Shown piece by piece: positions 8,503-18,868 of a stretch of 64,000 nucleotides of DNA. Source of the DNA: JALZMG01 sp963739975 (GTDB taxonomy: Bacteria > Actinomycetota > Acidimicrobiia > Acidimicrobiales > Ilumatobacteraceae); the NCBI GenBank assembly GCA_963739975.1, contig CAVUCK010000005.1, positions 186,001-250,000 of the forward strand, given 5' to 3'. Both the position numbers and the translations under genes were made by a program. Within the stretch, counting starts at the first letter, position 1. Every line of letters starts with the position of its first letter. The notes under the pieces were generated by a model, which worked only from the letters and a program-made list of their open reading frames with translations, made no database searches and was not told the origin of the DNA.

Positions 8503-8799
8503 ATGAAGCTGATCCCACCCCCCGAGCGCCGCCAGCGCCTGTTCGAGGACGACGCCACGTTGCACGGCATCGACATCGCGCTGACCGTCGCCGTCTTCGT
8601 CGGCATCGGGTTCCTGCTCGATCGGTGGCTGGGGACCACGCCGTGGTTCATGGTCGGCTTCACCGTGCTCGCCGGCGTCGGCTTCTTCGCCAAGTACAAG
8701 TACAACTACGACGCCCAGATGGTTCGCCACGAGGCCGAACGTGACGCCCGGGCCGGCCGCACGGCGAGCCGCACCGGCGCCGAGGAACGCACGCCGTGA
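8503..8799 (+). CDS. AtpZ/AtpI-type ATP synthase accessory protein
   Basis: This 98-residue membrane protein has two hydrophobic helices (ALTVAVFVGIGFLLDRWLG and PWFMVGFTVLAGVGFFAKY) around the conserved DRWLGT turn. Proteins of this type precede F1Fo operons and help c-ring assembly or Mg2+ handling. I chose the ATG at 8503 (MKLIPPPERR) over an upstream ATG whose codons do not look like the family. Its stop overlaps the next gene's GTG as GTGA. Confidence 0.8.
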   Translation: MKLIPPPERRQRLFEDDATLHGIDIALTVAVFVGIGFLLDRWLGTTPWFMVGFTVLAGVGFFAKYKYNYDAQMVRHEAERDARAGRTASRTGAEERTP

Positions 8800-9245
8800 C
8801 GACGCCCTCCAACCTCGACCTCCTCAACGAGAACCTCGCCGGTCCGGCCCCCGAGGTCAGCGTGTCGCGCGACATGATCAAGCGCGGCCTGCTCGCCGCT
8901 CCGGTGCTCATCGCCATCTGTGGCGTGATCTGGGGCGCCGCCGGCGCCTGGTCGTCGGCGTACGCCATCGGCCTCGTGCTCGCCAACTTCGCCCTCGCCG
9001 CGGCGCTGATCGCCTGGGGCGTGCGCATCTCGCTGCACGTGATGATGGGCGCCATCCTCTTCGGCTACCTGCTGCGGCTCGGCCTGATCTTCCTCGCCGT
9101 CTTCCTGGTGCGCGACGCAGGGTGGATTTCCCTGCCCGCCCTCGGAACGGCCATCATCGTCACGCATCTCGGGCTCCTGATCTGGGAGCTCAAGTACGTC
9201 GCCATGTCGCTCGCCTACCCCGGCCTCAAACCCGCCCGCTCGTAG
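8796..9245 (+). CDS. atpI: ATP synthase subunit I-like membrane protein
   Basis: The 149-residue protein has four hydrophobic segments and lies between the AtpZ-like gene and atpB, the usual place of subunit I, an assembly factor for the c-ring. Sequence conservation in this family is low, so position and topology carry the call. It starts with GTG overlapping the previous stop by four bases, so translation is coupled. Confidence 0.7.
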   Translation: MTTPSNLDLLNENLAGPAPEVSVSRDMIKRGLLAAPVLIAICGVIWGAAGAWSSAYAIGLVLANFALAAALIAWGVRISLHVMMGAILFGYLLRLGLIFLAVFLVRDAGWISLPALGTAIIVTHLGLLIWELKYVAMSLAYPGLKPARS

Positions 9246-9266
9246 CAACCACCAAGGAACGCCAAC

Positions 9267-10028
9267 GTGCTCGGTCTCGAATTCCCGCCGATCAACGAAG
9301 TCATCCGCTGGCAGGACTTCTTCCCCACGTTCAACAAGATCGCCCTGATCGCCTGTCTGGCCGCGCTGATCGGCATGACGATCTACCTCCTGGCCGGGCG
9401 CAAGGACCCGATGGTCGCGCCGACAGGCGTGCGCAACCTCGCCGAGATCGGCGTCGACTTCATCGAGGACCAGATCGTGATGCAGGCGATCGGGCGGGAA
9501 GGGCTGCGCTGGACCCCGTTCCTGTTGACGACGTTCATCTTCATCTACCTGTGCAACGTGCCCGGGATCATCCCGCCGCTGTACATGCCGGCCACCGCCC
9601 GCATGGCGCTGCCGCTGTTCCTCGCGCTGATCGCGTGGGTCGTCTACAACGTGGTCGGCTTCCGCCACAACAACTACCGCTACATCACGGACATGATCTG
9701 GCCCCGCACGGTGCCGGTGGCCCTGCGGCCGCTGGTCGGGCTGATCGAGTTCATGTCGAACATCATCCTGCGACCGTTCGCCCTGGCCGTCCGACTCTTC
9801 GCCAACATGCTCGCCGGCCACATGCTGCTGGTGACCTTCGCCTTGCTCACCGACGCCCTGTTCTTCGCCGAGACGAGCAAGTTCATCCTTCGGCCGATGG
9901 CCGTGCTGCCCTTCTTCATGCTCGTGTTCGTCACGGCGTTCGAGGTCCTCGTCGCCTTCCTCCAGGCGTACATCTTCACGATCCTCACCGCCGTCTACAT
10001 CGGCCTCGCCCGCGCCCACGAGCACTGA
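9267..10028 (+). CDS. atpB: F1Fo ATP synthase subunit a
   Basis: Membrane subunit forming the two proton half-channels against the c-ring. The essential Arg is R176 in LAVRLFANMLAGH, and the paired Gln is Q233 in AFLQAYIFTIL. The 253-residue length and five to six hydrophobic helices fit the family. The GTG start at 9267 has AAGGAA eight bases upstream. It is the first structural gene of the operon. Confidence 0.96.
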   Translation: MLGLEFPPINEVIRWQDFFPTFNKIALIACLAALIGMTIYLLAGRKDPMVAPTGVRNLAEIGVDFIEDQIVMQAIGREGLRWTPFLLTTFIFIYLCNVPGIIPPLYMPATARMALPLFLALIAWVVYNVVGFRHNNYRYITDMIWPRTVPVALRPLVGLIEFMSNIILRPFALAVRLFANMLAGHMLLVTFALLTDALFFAETSKFILRPMAVLPFFMLVFVTAFEVLVAFLQAYIFTILTAVYIGLARAHEH

Positions 10029-10082
10029 CCCCGTTCATCACAACAGCGATCTCACTGAAAGAGCAACAGGAGAACCACATCC

Positions 10083-10349
10083 ATGGAAGCGTTCGCCCAC
10101 CTGATCCAGCAGGCCGCGGAGGAGGACCCGAAAGCGGTCAGCGCGGCGATCGGCGCCGGCTTCGCCTATGGCCTCGCGGCGATCGGCCCCGGCATCGGCA
10201 TCGGCTACGTCGTCGGCAAGGCCATCGAGGCGATGGCCCGCCAGCCCGAGGCCGCCGGCATGGTCCGCACCACGATGTTCCTGGGCATCGCCTTCACCGA
10301 GGCGCTCGCCCTGATCGGCTTCGTGGTGTTCATCCTGCTCGGTCTCTGA
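10083..10349 (+). CDS. atpE: F1Fo ATP synthase subunit c
   Basis: This 88-residue helical hairpin assembles into the rotor ring. The glycine-rich first helix reads GLAAIGPGIGIG, the polar loop RQPE is at residues 53-56, and the ion-binding carboxylate is E73 in GIAFTEALAL. The Gln that marks Na+ rings (as in PGIGQG) is replaced by Ile, so H+ is the likely ion. The start is preceded by CAACAGGAG. Confidence 0.96.
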   Translation: MEAFAHLIQQAAEEDPKAVSAAIGAGFAYGLAAIGPGIGIGYVVGKAIEAMARQPEAAGMVRTTMFLGIAFTEALALIGFVVFILLGL

Positions 10350-10368
10350 TCGACAACGAGGAGCTGAC

Positions 10369-10983
10369 GTGCTGATCGCAGTCATCTACGAGCGCAGCGA
10401 CTCGACGTTCGACGTCCACGTCACCGCCGAGGACGGCGACGAGGAGACGACGGGCGAGGAGATCGACGCGGCGCTCGAGGCCGACGAGGGCCCGAGCCCG
10501 ATCGCGCCCGAGATGAAGGAGCTGCTCTGGGGGTTCGGCGCGTTCCTGGTGTTCCTGCTGGCGATGCGGCTGTTCCTGGTGCCCAAGGTGAAGCGGGGGA
10601 TGGATGCCCGCTACGGCAAGATCCGCGGGCAGCACGAGCAGGCCGACGAGGCCACGGCGGCGGCCGAGCGAGAGGTCGCCGACTACCAGGAGGCCCTGGC
10701 CGGCGTGCGGGCCGAGGCGGCCACCCGCATCGATGCCGCACGCCACACGCTCGACGCCGAACGAGCCGACAAGTTGGCCGAGGTGAACGCCCGGATCGCC
10801 GAACGACGCGGCGCCGCGGCGGCGCAGGCCGAGGAGGCCAAGGCGGCGCAGCGCGAAGCGATCGAGGCCGCCGTGGCCGACGTCGCCGCCCGAGCCACCG
10901 AGCTGGCCACCGGCCGCCGCCCCGATCCGACGTCGGTGCGCGGGGTCGTGACCGACGTGATGCGGACAGGGGCCAGTCGATGA
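10369..10983 (+). CDS. atpF: F1Fo ATP synthase subunit b, first of two
   Basis: Peripheral-stalk subunit of 204 residues. An unusual acidic N-terminal extension of about 45 residues (EDGDEETTGEEIDAALEADE) precedes the single membrane helix LLWGFGAFLVFLLAMRLFLV, followed by a long Ala/Glu-rich coiled coil. GTG at 10369 follows a GAGGAG. The extension is absent from most b subunits. A second b-type gene follows, so the stalk may be a b/b' heterodimer. Its TGA overlaps the ATG of a micro-ORF at 10980. Confidence 0.9.
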   Translation: MLIAVIYERSDSTFDVHVTAEDGDEETTGEEIDAALEADEGPSPIAPEMKELLWGFGAFLVFLLAMRLFLVPKVKRGMDARYGKIRGQHEQADEATAAAEREVADYQEALAGVRAEAATRIDAARHTLDAERADKLAEVNARIAERRGAAAAQAEEAKAAQREAIEAAVADVAARATELATGRRPDPTSVRGVVTDVMRTGASR

Positions 10984-11111
10984 GGGAGCGAAGCGAGCGA
11001 ATCATTGTCACGGCTCTTTCTTCGTCGCCGGCTTTGCGGCGACACGTTCATCGGTGCCACTTCGACTCAACGGACTCGAAGTTGACGAACAGCTTGGTGG
11101 TGCACCGATGA
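10980..11111 (+). other. Micro-ORF bridging the two b-subunit genes (family C-like)
   Basis: A 43-codon frame starts ATGAGGGAGCGAAGCGAGCG. Its ATG overlaps the atpF stop as ATGA, and its TGA (11109-11111) overlaps the next ATG (11108-11110) as ATGA. A perfect 15-bp inverted repeat (11043-11057 and 11102-11116) encloses 44 nt and places the downstream start codon in its right arm. Translating the micro-ORF would melt that stem. Expression is unproven. Confidence 0.5.
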
Positions 11112-11665
11112 ACGTGATGATCCTGCTCGGGGTCGAGGACCCAAGCCAGACGCACCACCCGCTGTGGTCGGAGGGCTACGAGCTGCTGTTCGGCAGCATC
11201 GCCACCGCCCTCGTCCTCGGCCTGCTGATCTGGAAGGCCGGCCCGGCGCTGAAGAGGGGGTTCGCGGCGCGGACCGAGAAGATCCAGCAGGAGCTGGACG
11301 ACTCGGCCAACGCGCTGTCCAGCGCCGAGCAGGAGGCCGCCCGCATCAGGACGATGCGCGGCGACATCGAGTCCGAGCGTCGGCAGTTGCTCGCCGACGC
11401 CGACCAGCGCGCCGCCGCGCTCCTCGACGAGGGGCGGGCCCGCTTGACCGCCGAGATCGCCGATCTCGAGGCCAAGGCCGATGCCGACATCGCTGCGGTC
11501 GCCGGCCGCGCGTCGGACGAGCTGCGCGGAGAGATCGGTCGCTTCGCCGCCGTCGCCGCCGAGCGGGTCGTCGCCGAGTCGCTCGACGACGCGACGCGCC
11601 AACGACTGATCGAGGACTACATCTCGCGCGTCGGCGCCAGTTCACCGGCGGAGGTGAGGACATGA
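11108..11665 (+). CDS. atpF: F1Fo ATP synthase subunit b, second of two (b' type)
   Basis: This is a second peripheral-stalk subunit of 185 residues. It has a short N-terminus, a membrane helix around LLFGSIATALVLGLLIWKAG, then a coiled coil (LKRGFAARTEKIQQELDD and onward) to the C-terminus. I chose the ATG at 11108 (MNVMILLGVEDP). The upstream ATG at 11054 would translate the repeat insert. It overlaps atpH by four bases (ATGA). Two b-type genes in tandem recall b/b' of photosynthetic bacteria. Confidence 0.85.
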   Translation: MNVMILLGVEDPSQTHHPLWSEGYELLFGSIATALVLGLLIWKAGPALKRGFAARTEKIQQELDDSANALSSAEQEAARIRTMRGDIESERRQLLADADQRAAALLDEGRARLTAEIADLEAKADADIAAVAGRASDELRGEIGRFAAVAAERVVAESLDDATRQRLIEDYISRVGASSPAEVRT

Positions 11666-12198
11666 CCGCCCAGACCGACGAGCGCATCGACGGCTACGCA
11701 CGGGGACTGTTCGAGCTGGCCCGGGCCGAGGGCACCCTCGACGAGGTCGAGGACGAGCTGTTCCGCTTCGCCCGCTCGTACGAGTCGAGCGACGAGCTGC
11801 GCAACGCACTGTCCGACGACCAGATCCCGCCGGCCAAGCGCCAAGCCATCATCGAGGACCTCCTCGGCGGCACGGCGACGGCGACGACGGTGCAGCTGCT
11901 GTCGATGGTCGTCGGCTCCGGGCGCGGTCGCGACCTTCCGGCGATCGTCGATCGCATGGTCCAGCGCGCCGCCAGCGCCAAGGCCCTCGAGGTGGCCGAG
12001 GTCCGCTCGGCCGTCGCGCTGACCGCCGACCAGCAGGACCGCCTGAAGGCCGCCCTCGCCAACGCCACCGGCAAGAGCGTGTCGCTCAAGGTGATCGTCG
12101 ACCCCAGCGTGCTCGGCGGCCTGGTGGCCACCGTCGGCGACACGGTGATCGACGACACGGTGCGCACGCGCCTCGACCAGTTGAAGAGCCGACTCTGA
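11662..12198 (+). CDS. atpH: F1Fo ATP synthase subunit delta
   Basis: This 178-residue OSCP/delta subunit links the peripheral stalk to the top of F1. The N-terminal helical domain begins DERIDGYARGLFELARAEG. The C-terminus has the typical DPSVLGGLVATVGDTVIDDT ending. It is a free-standing delta, unlike the b-delta fusion of mycobacteria. The start ATG overlaps the b' stop, with GGAGGTGAGG just upstream. Confidence 0.95.
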   Translation: MTAQTDERIDGYARGLFELARAEGTLDEVEDELFRFARSYESSDELRNALSDDQIPPAKRQAIIEDLLGGTATATTVQLLSMVVGSGRGRDLPAIVDRMVQRAASAKALEVAEVRSAVALTADQQDRLKAALANATGKSVSLKVIVDPSVLGGLVATVGDTVIDDTVRTRLDQLKSRL

Positions 12199-12247
12199 CT
12201 CTCATTCTCACGGAGCCCCCTGCTTACATCGAAGGAACGCAGTACCA

Positions 12248-13836
<1,589 letters not shown>

Positions 13837-13840
<4 letters not shown>

Positions 13841-14022
13841 CGCTGTTCGTGCCGACCTCGTACACGCCAACGGCCAGCGTGCCCCGCCAGCGGCGCCTGA
13901 TGACACCCGGTGGCGCAACCGCTTCGGCCCCCGATCGCAGTGCGCGTGCGGGGTCAGGTCGAGCGCCAGCGAGACACCGGCCGAGTGAGCGGAGTCTTCG
14001 GAGCGAGCGAGGCCATCGATAA
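13837..14022 (+). other. Micro-ORF bridging atpA and atpG (contains repeat family A)
   Basis: A 61-codon open frame. Its ATG overlaps the atpA stop (ATGA at 13837-13840), and its TAA shares a base with the atpG start (TAATG at 14020-14024). The 3' two thirds (13916-14019) is a family A repeat. The repeat ends in GCGAGG before the atpG ATG and so may also supply its ribosome site. The peptide is Arg/Ser-rich and unlike any protein I know. Confidence 0.5.
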
Positions 14023-14996
14023 TGGCTGGTGGTCAGGAACGGATCCTTCGGGGGCGCATCCGCAGCGTCCAGGCGACGAAGAAGATCACCCGCGCCATGG
14101 AGCTGATCGCCGCGTCGCGGATCGTCAAGGCGCAGAACCGAGTGCACGCCGCCGTGCCGTACTCGGAGAAGATCACCGAGGTGGTGCGCGACCTGGCCGC
14201 CGCCGGGGCCGGGCAGGGGACGCCCCTGTTGGCCGGTCGGGACGAGGTGCGCACGACGGCGTACGTCGCGGTCGCCGCCGATCGCGGGTTGTGTGGTGGG
14301 TACAACGCCGGCGTCGAGCGGGCGGCCGAAGGCGAGATCAAGGCCGACGTCGTCGCCGGCAAGCGGTACCAGGTGATCCCGGTCGGCCGCAAGGTCGAGG
14401 GCTACTTCCGGTTCCGCGGCTACGAGCTGGGCCAGGGGTTCGCCGGGTTCAGCGACAACCCGACGGCTGCCGACGCCCGGGCGATCGGCGAGCACGTCGT
14501 CGAGCTGTTCACCAGCGGTGCGGTCGACCGGGTCGAGCTCGTGTACACCCGGTTCATCACGGCCGGCAACCAGGAGGTCGTGCTGCGTCCGCTGGTCCCG
14601 CTGTCGGCGGAGACGGTGGCCGGCGGTGACGGCAAGGCAGGACCGGCCGACGCCCCGAGCGGTGAGTACGAGTTCGAGCCCGACCCGACGACGATCCTCG
14701 AGACGCTGCTGCCGCGCTATGTCGAGGCGCGCGTGTACGCCGCACTGCTCAACGCCGCGGCGTCCGAGCACGCGTTCCGCCAGCGGGCGATGAAGGCGGC
14801 CACCGACAACGCCGACGAGCTGATCAAGACGCTGAGCCGGATCATGAACCGCGCTCGCCAGGACGCCATCACCACCGAGATCATGGAGATCGTGGGCGGC
14901 GCCGAGGCCTTGGGCGGCGAGGTCGACTCGGCCTCGCACCGCATCCTCGACGACGACCCTCGCGTCGACGTACTGCTCAGCGACGTCGGCCCATGA
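14022..14996 (+). CDS. atpG: F1Fo ATP synthase subunit gamma
   Basis: Central rotor shaft of F1, 324 residues. The N-terminal helix reads LRGRIRSVQATKKITRAMEL, the Rossmann-like core has VAADRGLCGGYNAGVER, and the C-terminal helix ends with RARQDAITTEIMEIVGGAEAL. It is about 30 residues longer than E. coli gamma because of an insert around 205-225 (GGDGKAGPADAPSGEYEFEP), a region where actinobacterial gammas often have extra loops. The start is in a TAATG overlap with the preceding micro-ORF. Confidence 0.95.
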   Translation: MAGGQERILRGRIRSVQATKKITRAMELIAASRIVKAQNRVHAAVPYSEKITEVVRDLAAAGAGQGTPLLAGRDEVRTTAYVAVAADRGLCGGYNAGVERAAEGEIKADVVAGKRYQVIPVGRKVEGYFRFRGYELGQGFAGFSDNPTAADARAIGEHVVELFTSGAVDRVELVYTRFITAGNQEVVLRPLVPLSAETVAGGDGKAGPADAPSGEYEFEPDPTTILETLLPRYVEARVYAALLNAAASEHAFRQRAMKAATDNADELIKTLSRIMNRARQDAITTEIMEIVGGAEALGGEVDSASHRILDDDPRVDVLLSDVGP

Positions 14997-15102
14997 TGCG
15001 CATCATCACTGTGTTCCCCGGCCACGCCACCTGCAGCCTGCGCAGTTCCTGGCCGCTCGCTCGCTGGCGCTCGCTCGCTCGCACGCTCGAAAGGACGTAC
15101 CT

Positions 15103-15106
<4 letters not shown>
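14993..15106 (+). other. Micro-ORF bridging atpG and atpD (repeat family E, copy 1)
   Basis: A 37-codon frame whose ATG overlaps the atpG stop (14993-14996) and whose TGA overlaps the atpD start (15103-15106), both as ATGA. The DNA and reading frame are related to the micro-ORF at 39690-39797 (shared peptide core TCSLRS.WPL). The 3' end supplies AAAGGA as ribosome site for atpD. Confidence 0.5.
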
Positions 15107-16539
<1,433 letters not shown>

Positions 16540-16541
16540 TC

Positions 16542-16778
16542 GTGAACGTGGCGGTCGTCTCACCCGAGCGGGTGCTGTTCGAGGGCGAGGCGACGCAGGT
16601 GCTGACCCGCACGACCGAGGGCGAGCTGGCGTTCCTGGCCGGCCACACCCCGTTCCTCGGCACGCTCGTCGAGGGCGAGACCCGCGTCTACCTGCCCAAC
16701 GGCAGCGTCGAGACGTTCCAGATCGAGGGTGGCTTCGTCGAGGTCAGCGGCGACACCGTCAGCCTCCTCGTCAGCTGA
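16542..16778 (+). CDS. atpC: F1Fo ATP synthase subunit epsilon, short form
   Basis: The protein has 78 residues and comprises only the N-terminal beta-sandwich (VVSPERVLFEGEATQVLTRT, then GELAFLAGHTPFLGTL, ending GGFVEVSGDTVSLLVS). The C-terminal two-helix domain that inhibits ATP hydrolysis in longer epsilons is absent, and no other frame downstream restores it. Short epsilons are known in some bacteria. The GTG start lies two bases after the atpD stop with GAGAGG upstream. It closes the operon. Confidence 0.9.
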   Translation: MNVAVVSPERVLFEGEATQVLTRTTEGELAFLAGHTPFLGTLVEGETRVYLPNGSVETFQIEGGFVEVSGDTVSLLVS

Positions 16779-16862
16779 GCCGTTCAGCCGTTCTGGCCGT
16801 AGCAACCGACCCCATCCGGCCGTTCGACCCGCCCAGTCCCGTCCCAACGCCACAATGAGGGG

Positions 16863-17648
16863 ATGGCTGTCGCTCCGTCGTACCCGTTCAGTTCGGCCCT
16901 GGTCACCGGCGCCTCCAGTGGGATCGGGGAGGAGCTGACCCGCCAGCTCACGGCGGCGGGGGTTCCGGTCGTGGTGGTGGCCCGGCGGCAGGAGCGGTTG
17001 CGGGCGCTGGCCGACGAGCTGCCCGGCATCGAGGTGCTGGTGGCCGACCTCAACGGCCGCCGTGGCCAGGACGCCGTTGCCGCCCGCATCGCCGACGCCG
17101 ACCGGCCGATCGACCTGGTCGTCAACAACGCCGGGTTCGGGACCAGCGGCCCGTTCCACGAATCCGACCCTGACCGCTTGGACGACGAGGTCGGCCTGAA
17201 CGTCGGGGCGCTGACCCGCTTGTCGCATGCCGCCCTGGCGACGATGGTGCCGCGCCGCCGGGGCTGGCTGCTCAACGTGGCCAGCGTCGCCGCCTTCCAG
17301 CCCGGACCGAACCTCGCCGTCTACGCCGCCACCAAGGCCTACGTCCTCAGCCTCAGCGAGAGCCTCCACGAGGAGGTCAAGGGCGACGGCGTCACGGTCA
17401 CCGCGCTGTGTCCGGGCCTGATCCGCACCGAGTTCCAGGACGTCAGCAACACCGAGCACTACCAGTCGTCGTTCCCCGGGTTCGTGTGGTGCGACGTGGC
17501 CGACGTCGGGCGCGACGCGCTTGCGGCGACGGCCAAGGGCCGGGCGGTGATCGTTCCTGGCGCCCTCTACAAGACCGTCACGTGGATCGGCGGGGTCACA
17601 CCGCGCTGGGCCAAGCGCGTCGCCAGCGGCAAACTGCCAAGAACTTGA
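16863..17648 (+). CDS. Classical short-chain dehydrogenase/reductase
   Basis: NAD(P)-dependent oxidoreductase of 261 residues. The cofactor motif TGASSGIG is at 15-22 and NNAG at 88-91. The catalytic S141, Y154 and K158 lie in SVAAF and YAATK. The ARR after the second strand suggests NADPH preference. The substrate is unknown; the C-terminus resembles DltE/YdfG-like short-chain dehydrogenases. It follows atpC by 84 bp, with GAGG just before the ATG, and converges on glpX. Confidence 0.88.
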   Translation: MAVAPSYPFSSALVTGASSGIGEELTRQLTAAGVPVVVVARRQERLRALADELPGIEVLVADLNGRRGQDAVAARIADADRPIDLVVNNAGFGTSGPFHESDPDRLDDEVGLNVGALTRLSHAALATMVPRRRGWLLNVASVAAFQPGPNLAVYAATKAYVLSLSESLHEEVKGDGVTVTALCPGLIRTEFQDVSNTEHYQSSFPGFVWCDVADVGRDALAATAKGRAVIVPGALYKTVTWIGGVTPRWAKRVASGKLPRT

Positions 17649-17737
17649 GTCCGGCTCTGTGCGCTTCGGCCCCCGAGCGCAGTGAGCACTCGACGTGAGG
17701 CCGGCCTTGCCCGGCCCAGCGAGCGAAGCGAGCCATT
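17602..17737 (-). repeat. Repeat family A beyond glpX, with a TAATG-linked micro-ORF
   Basis: The family A copy occupies 17659-17737. On the minus strand the glpX stop TAA shares its last base with an ATG (TAATG) opening a peptide that begins MARFARWAGQGRP, as at 3528. Here no co-directional gene follows. The frame runs antisense into the SDR 3' end and stops near 17602. Confidence 0.6.
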
Positions 17738-18731
17738 ACGTGTAGTCGATGTCGCTGTACTCCTGGAGCTTGGCGATCTGGTGGTGAGCGTCGATGCGCC
17801 GCACCGTGCCGCTGCGCGACCGCATCACCAGGCTCTGCGTCGTGACGCCGCGGGCGTCGAACCGCACGCCGTCCAGCAACGGGCCGTCGGTGATGCCGGT
17901 GGCGGCGAAGAAGCAGTTGTCGCCACGGACGAGGTCATCCGTGGTCAGCACGGCGGCGGGATCGAGCCCGGCGGCGGTGATCGCCATCCGCTCCTGGTCG
18001 TCGCGCGGCCACAGCCGCCCCTGCAGCTCGCCGCCCATGCACTTCAGCGCGGCGGCCGAGATGACCCCCTCCGGCGTCCCGCCGACGCCCATCAGCACGT
18101 CGACACCGCTGTTCTCCGATCCGGCGGCGATCGAGCCGTACACGTCGCCGTCGGTGATCAGCCGGATGCGGGCGCCGCTGGCGCGGACCTCGTCGATCAG
18201 GTCGGCGTGGCGCGGCCGGTCGAGGATCACGACGGTCAGGTCGCGCACCGACTCCCGCTTGGCCTTGGCGATCCAGCGCAGGTTCTGGGTCGGGCTGGCC
18301 GTGATGTCGATCGAGCCGACGGCCTCGGGACCGACGGCGATCTTCTCCATGTAGTACGAGGGACCCGGGTCGAACATCGACTCCCGGTCGCTCACGGCGA
18401 TCACCGCGAGGGCGTTGGTGCGACCCTGAGCGGTCAGCGTGGTGCCGTCGATCGGATCGACGGCGACGTCGACGAGCGGCGGGGTACCGTCGCCGACCTG
18501 CTCGCCGTTGAACAGCATCGGCGCATCGTCCTTCTCGCCCTCGCCGATGACGACGACACCGTCCATCGTCACGGTCGACAGCACCGTGCGCATGGCGGCG
18601 ACGGCCGCGCCGTCGGCGCCGTTCTTGTCGCCACGGCCGACCCAGCGAGATGCCGCCAGCGCCGCCGACTCCGTGACCCGCACGAGCTCCATCGCCAGGT
18701 TGCGGTCCGGTCGGCGCGAGGTTGGCGGCAT
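17736..18731 (-). CDS. glpX: Class II fructose-1,6-bisphosphatase
   Basis: Gluconeogenic phosphatase of 331 residues, homologous to the only FBPase of mycobacteria. Metal and phosphate-binding motifs are GEGEKDDAPM at 63-72 and DPIDGTT at 92-98, followed by the GDVYGSIAAGSEN and GTPEGVISAAALKCMGG segments. The length is normal. It is monocistronic, divergent from the S9C peptidase, and its stop is joined to a family A repeat. Confidence 0.95.
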   Translation of the reverse strand: MPPTSRRPDRNLAMELVRVTESAALAASRWVGRGDKNGADGAAVAAMRTVLSTVTMDGVVVIGEGEKDDAPMLFNGEQVGDGTPPLVDVAVDPIDGTTLTAQGRTNALAVIAVSDRESMFDPGPSYYMEKIAVGPEAVGSIDITASPTQNLRWIAKAKRESVRDLTVVILDRPRHADLIDEVRASGARIRLITDGDVYGSIAAGSENSGVDVLMGVGGTPEGVISAAALKCMGGELQGRLWPRDDQERMAITAAGLDPAAVLTTDDLVRGDNCFFAATGITDGPLLDGVRFDARGVTTQSLVMRSRSGTVRRIDAHHQIAKLQEYSDIDYT

Positions 18732-18868
18732 CGGGTCACGGTAGCCCCGAGCGTGGTATCAGGTGCCGACGTGGTGGATCGAGGAAAGCGACGTGCCGCG
18801 CTGCCGGAGGGACCCGATGATCCACCTGTCCATCTTCGCGACGGCGATCGCCCGACCACACTGGGGCG

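Noticed and set aside
10083..10349. Sodium-driven c-ring
   Set aside because: The Gln of the Na+ signature is replaced by Ile in PGIGIG, so proton coupling is more likely.
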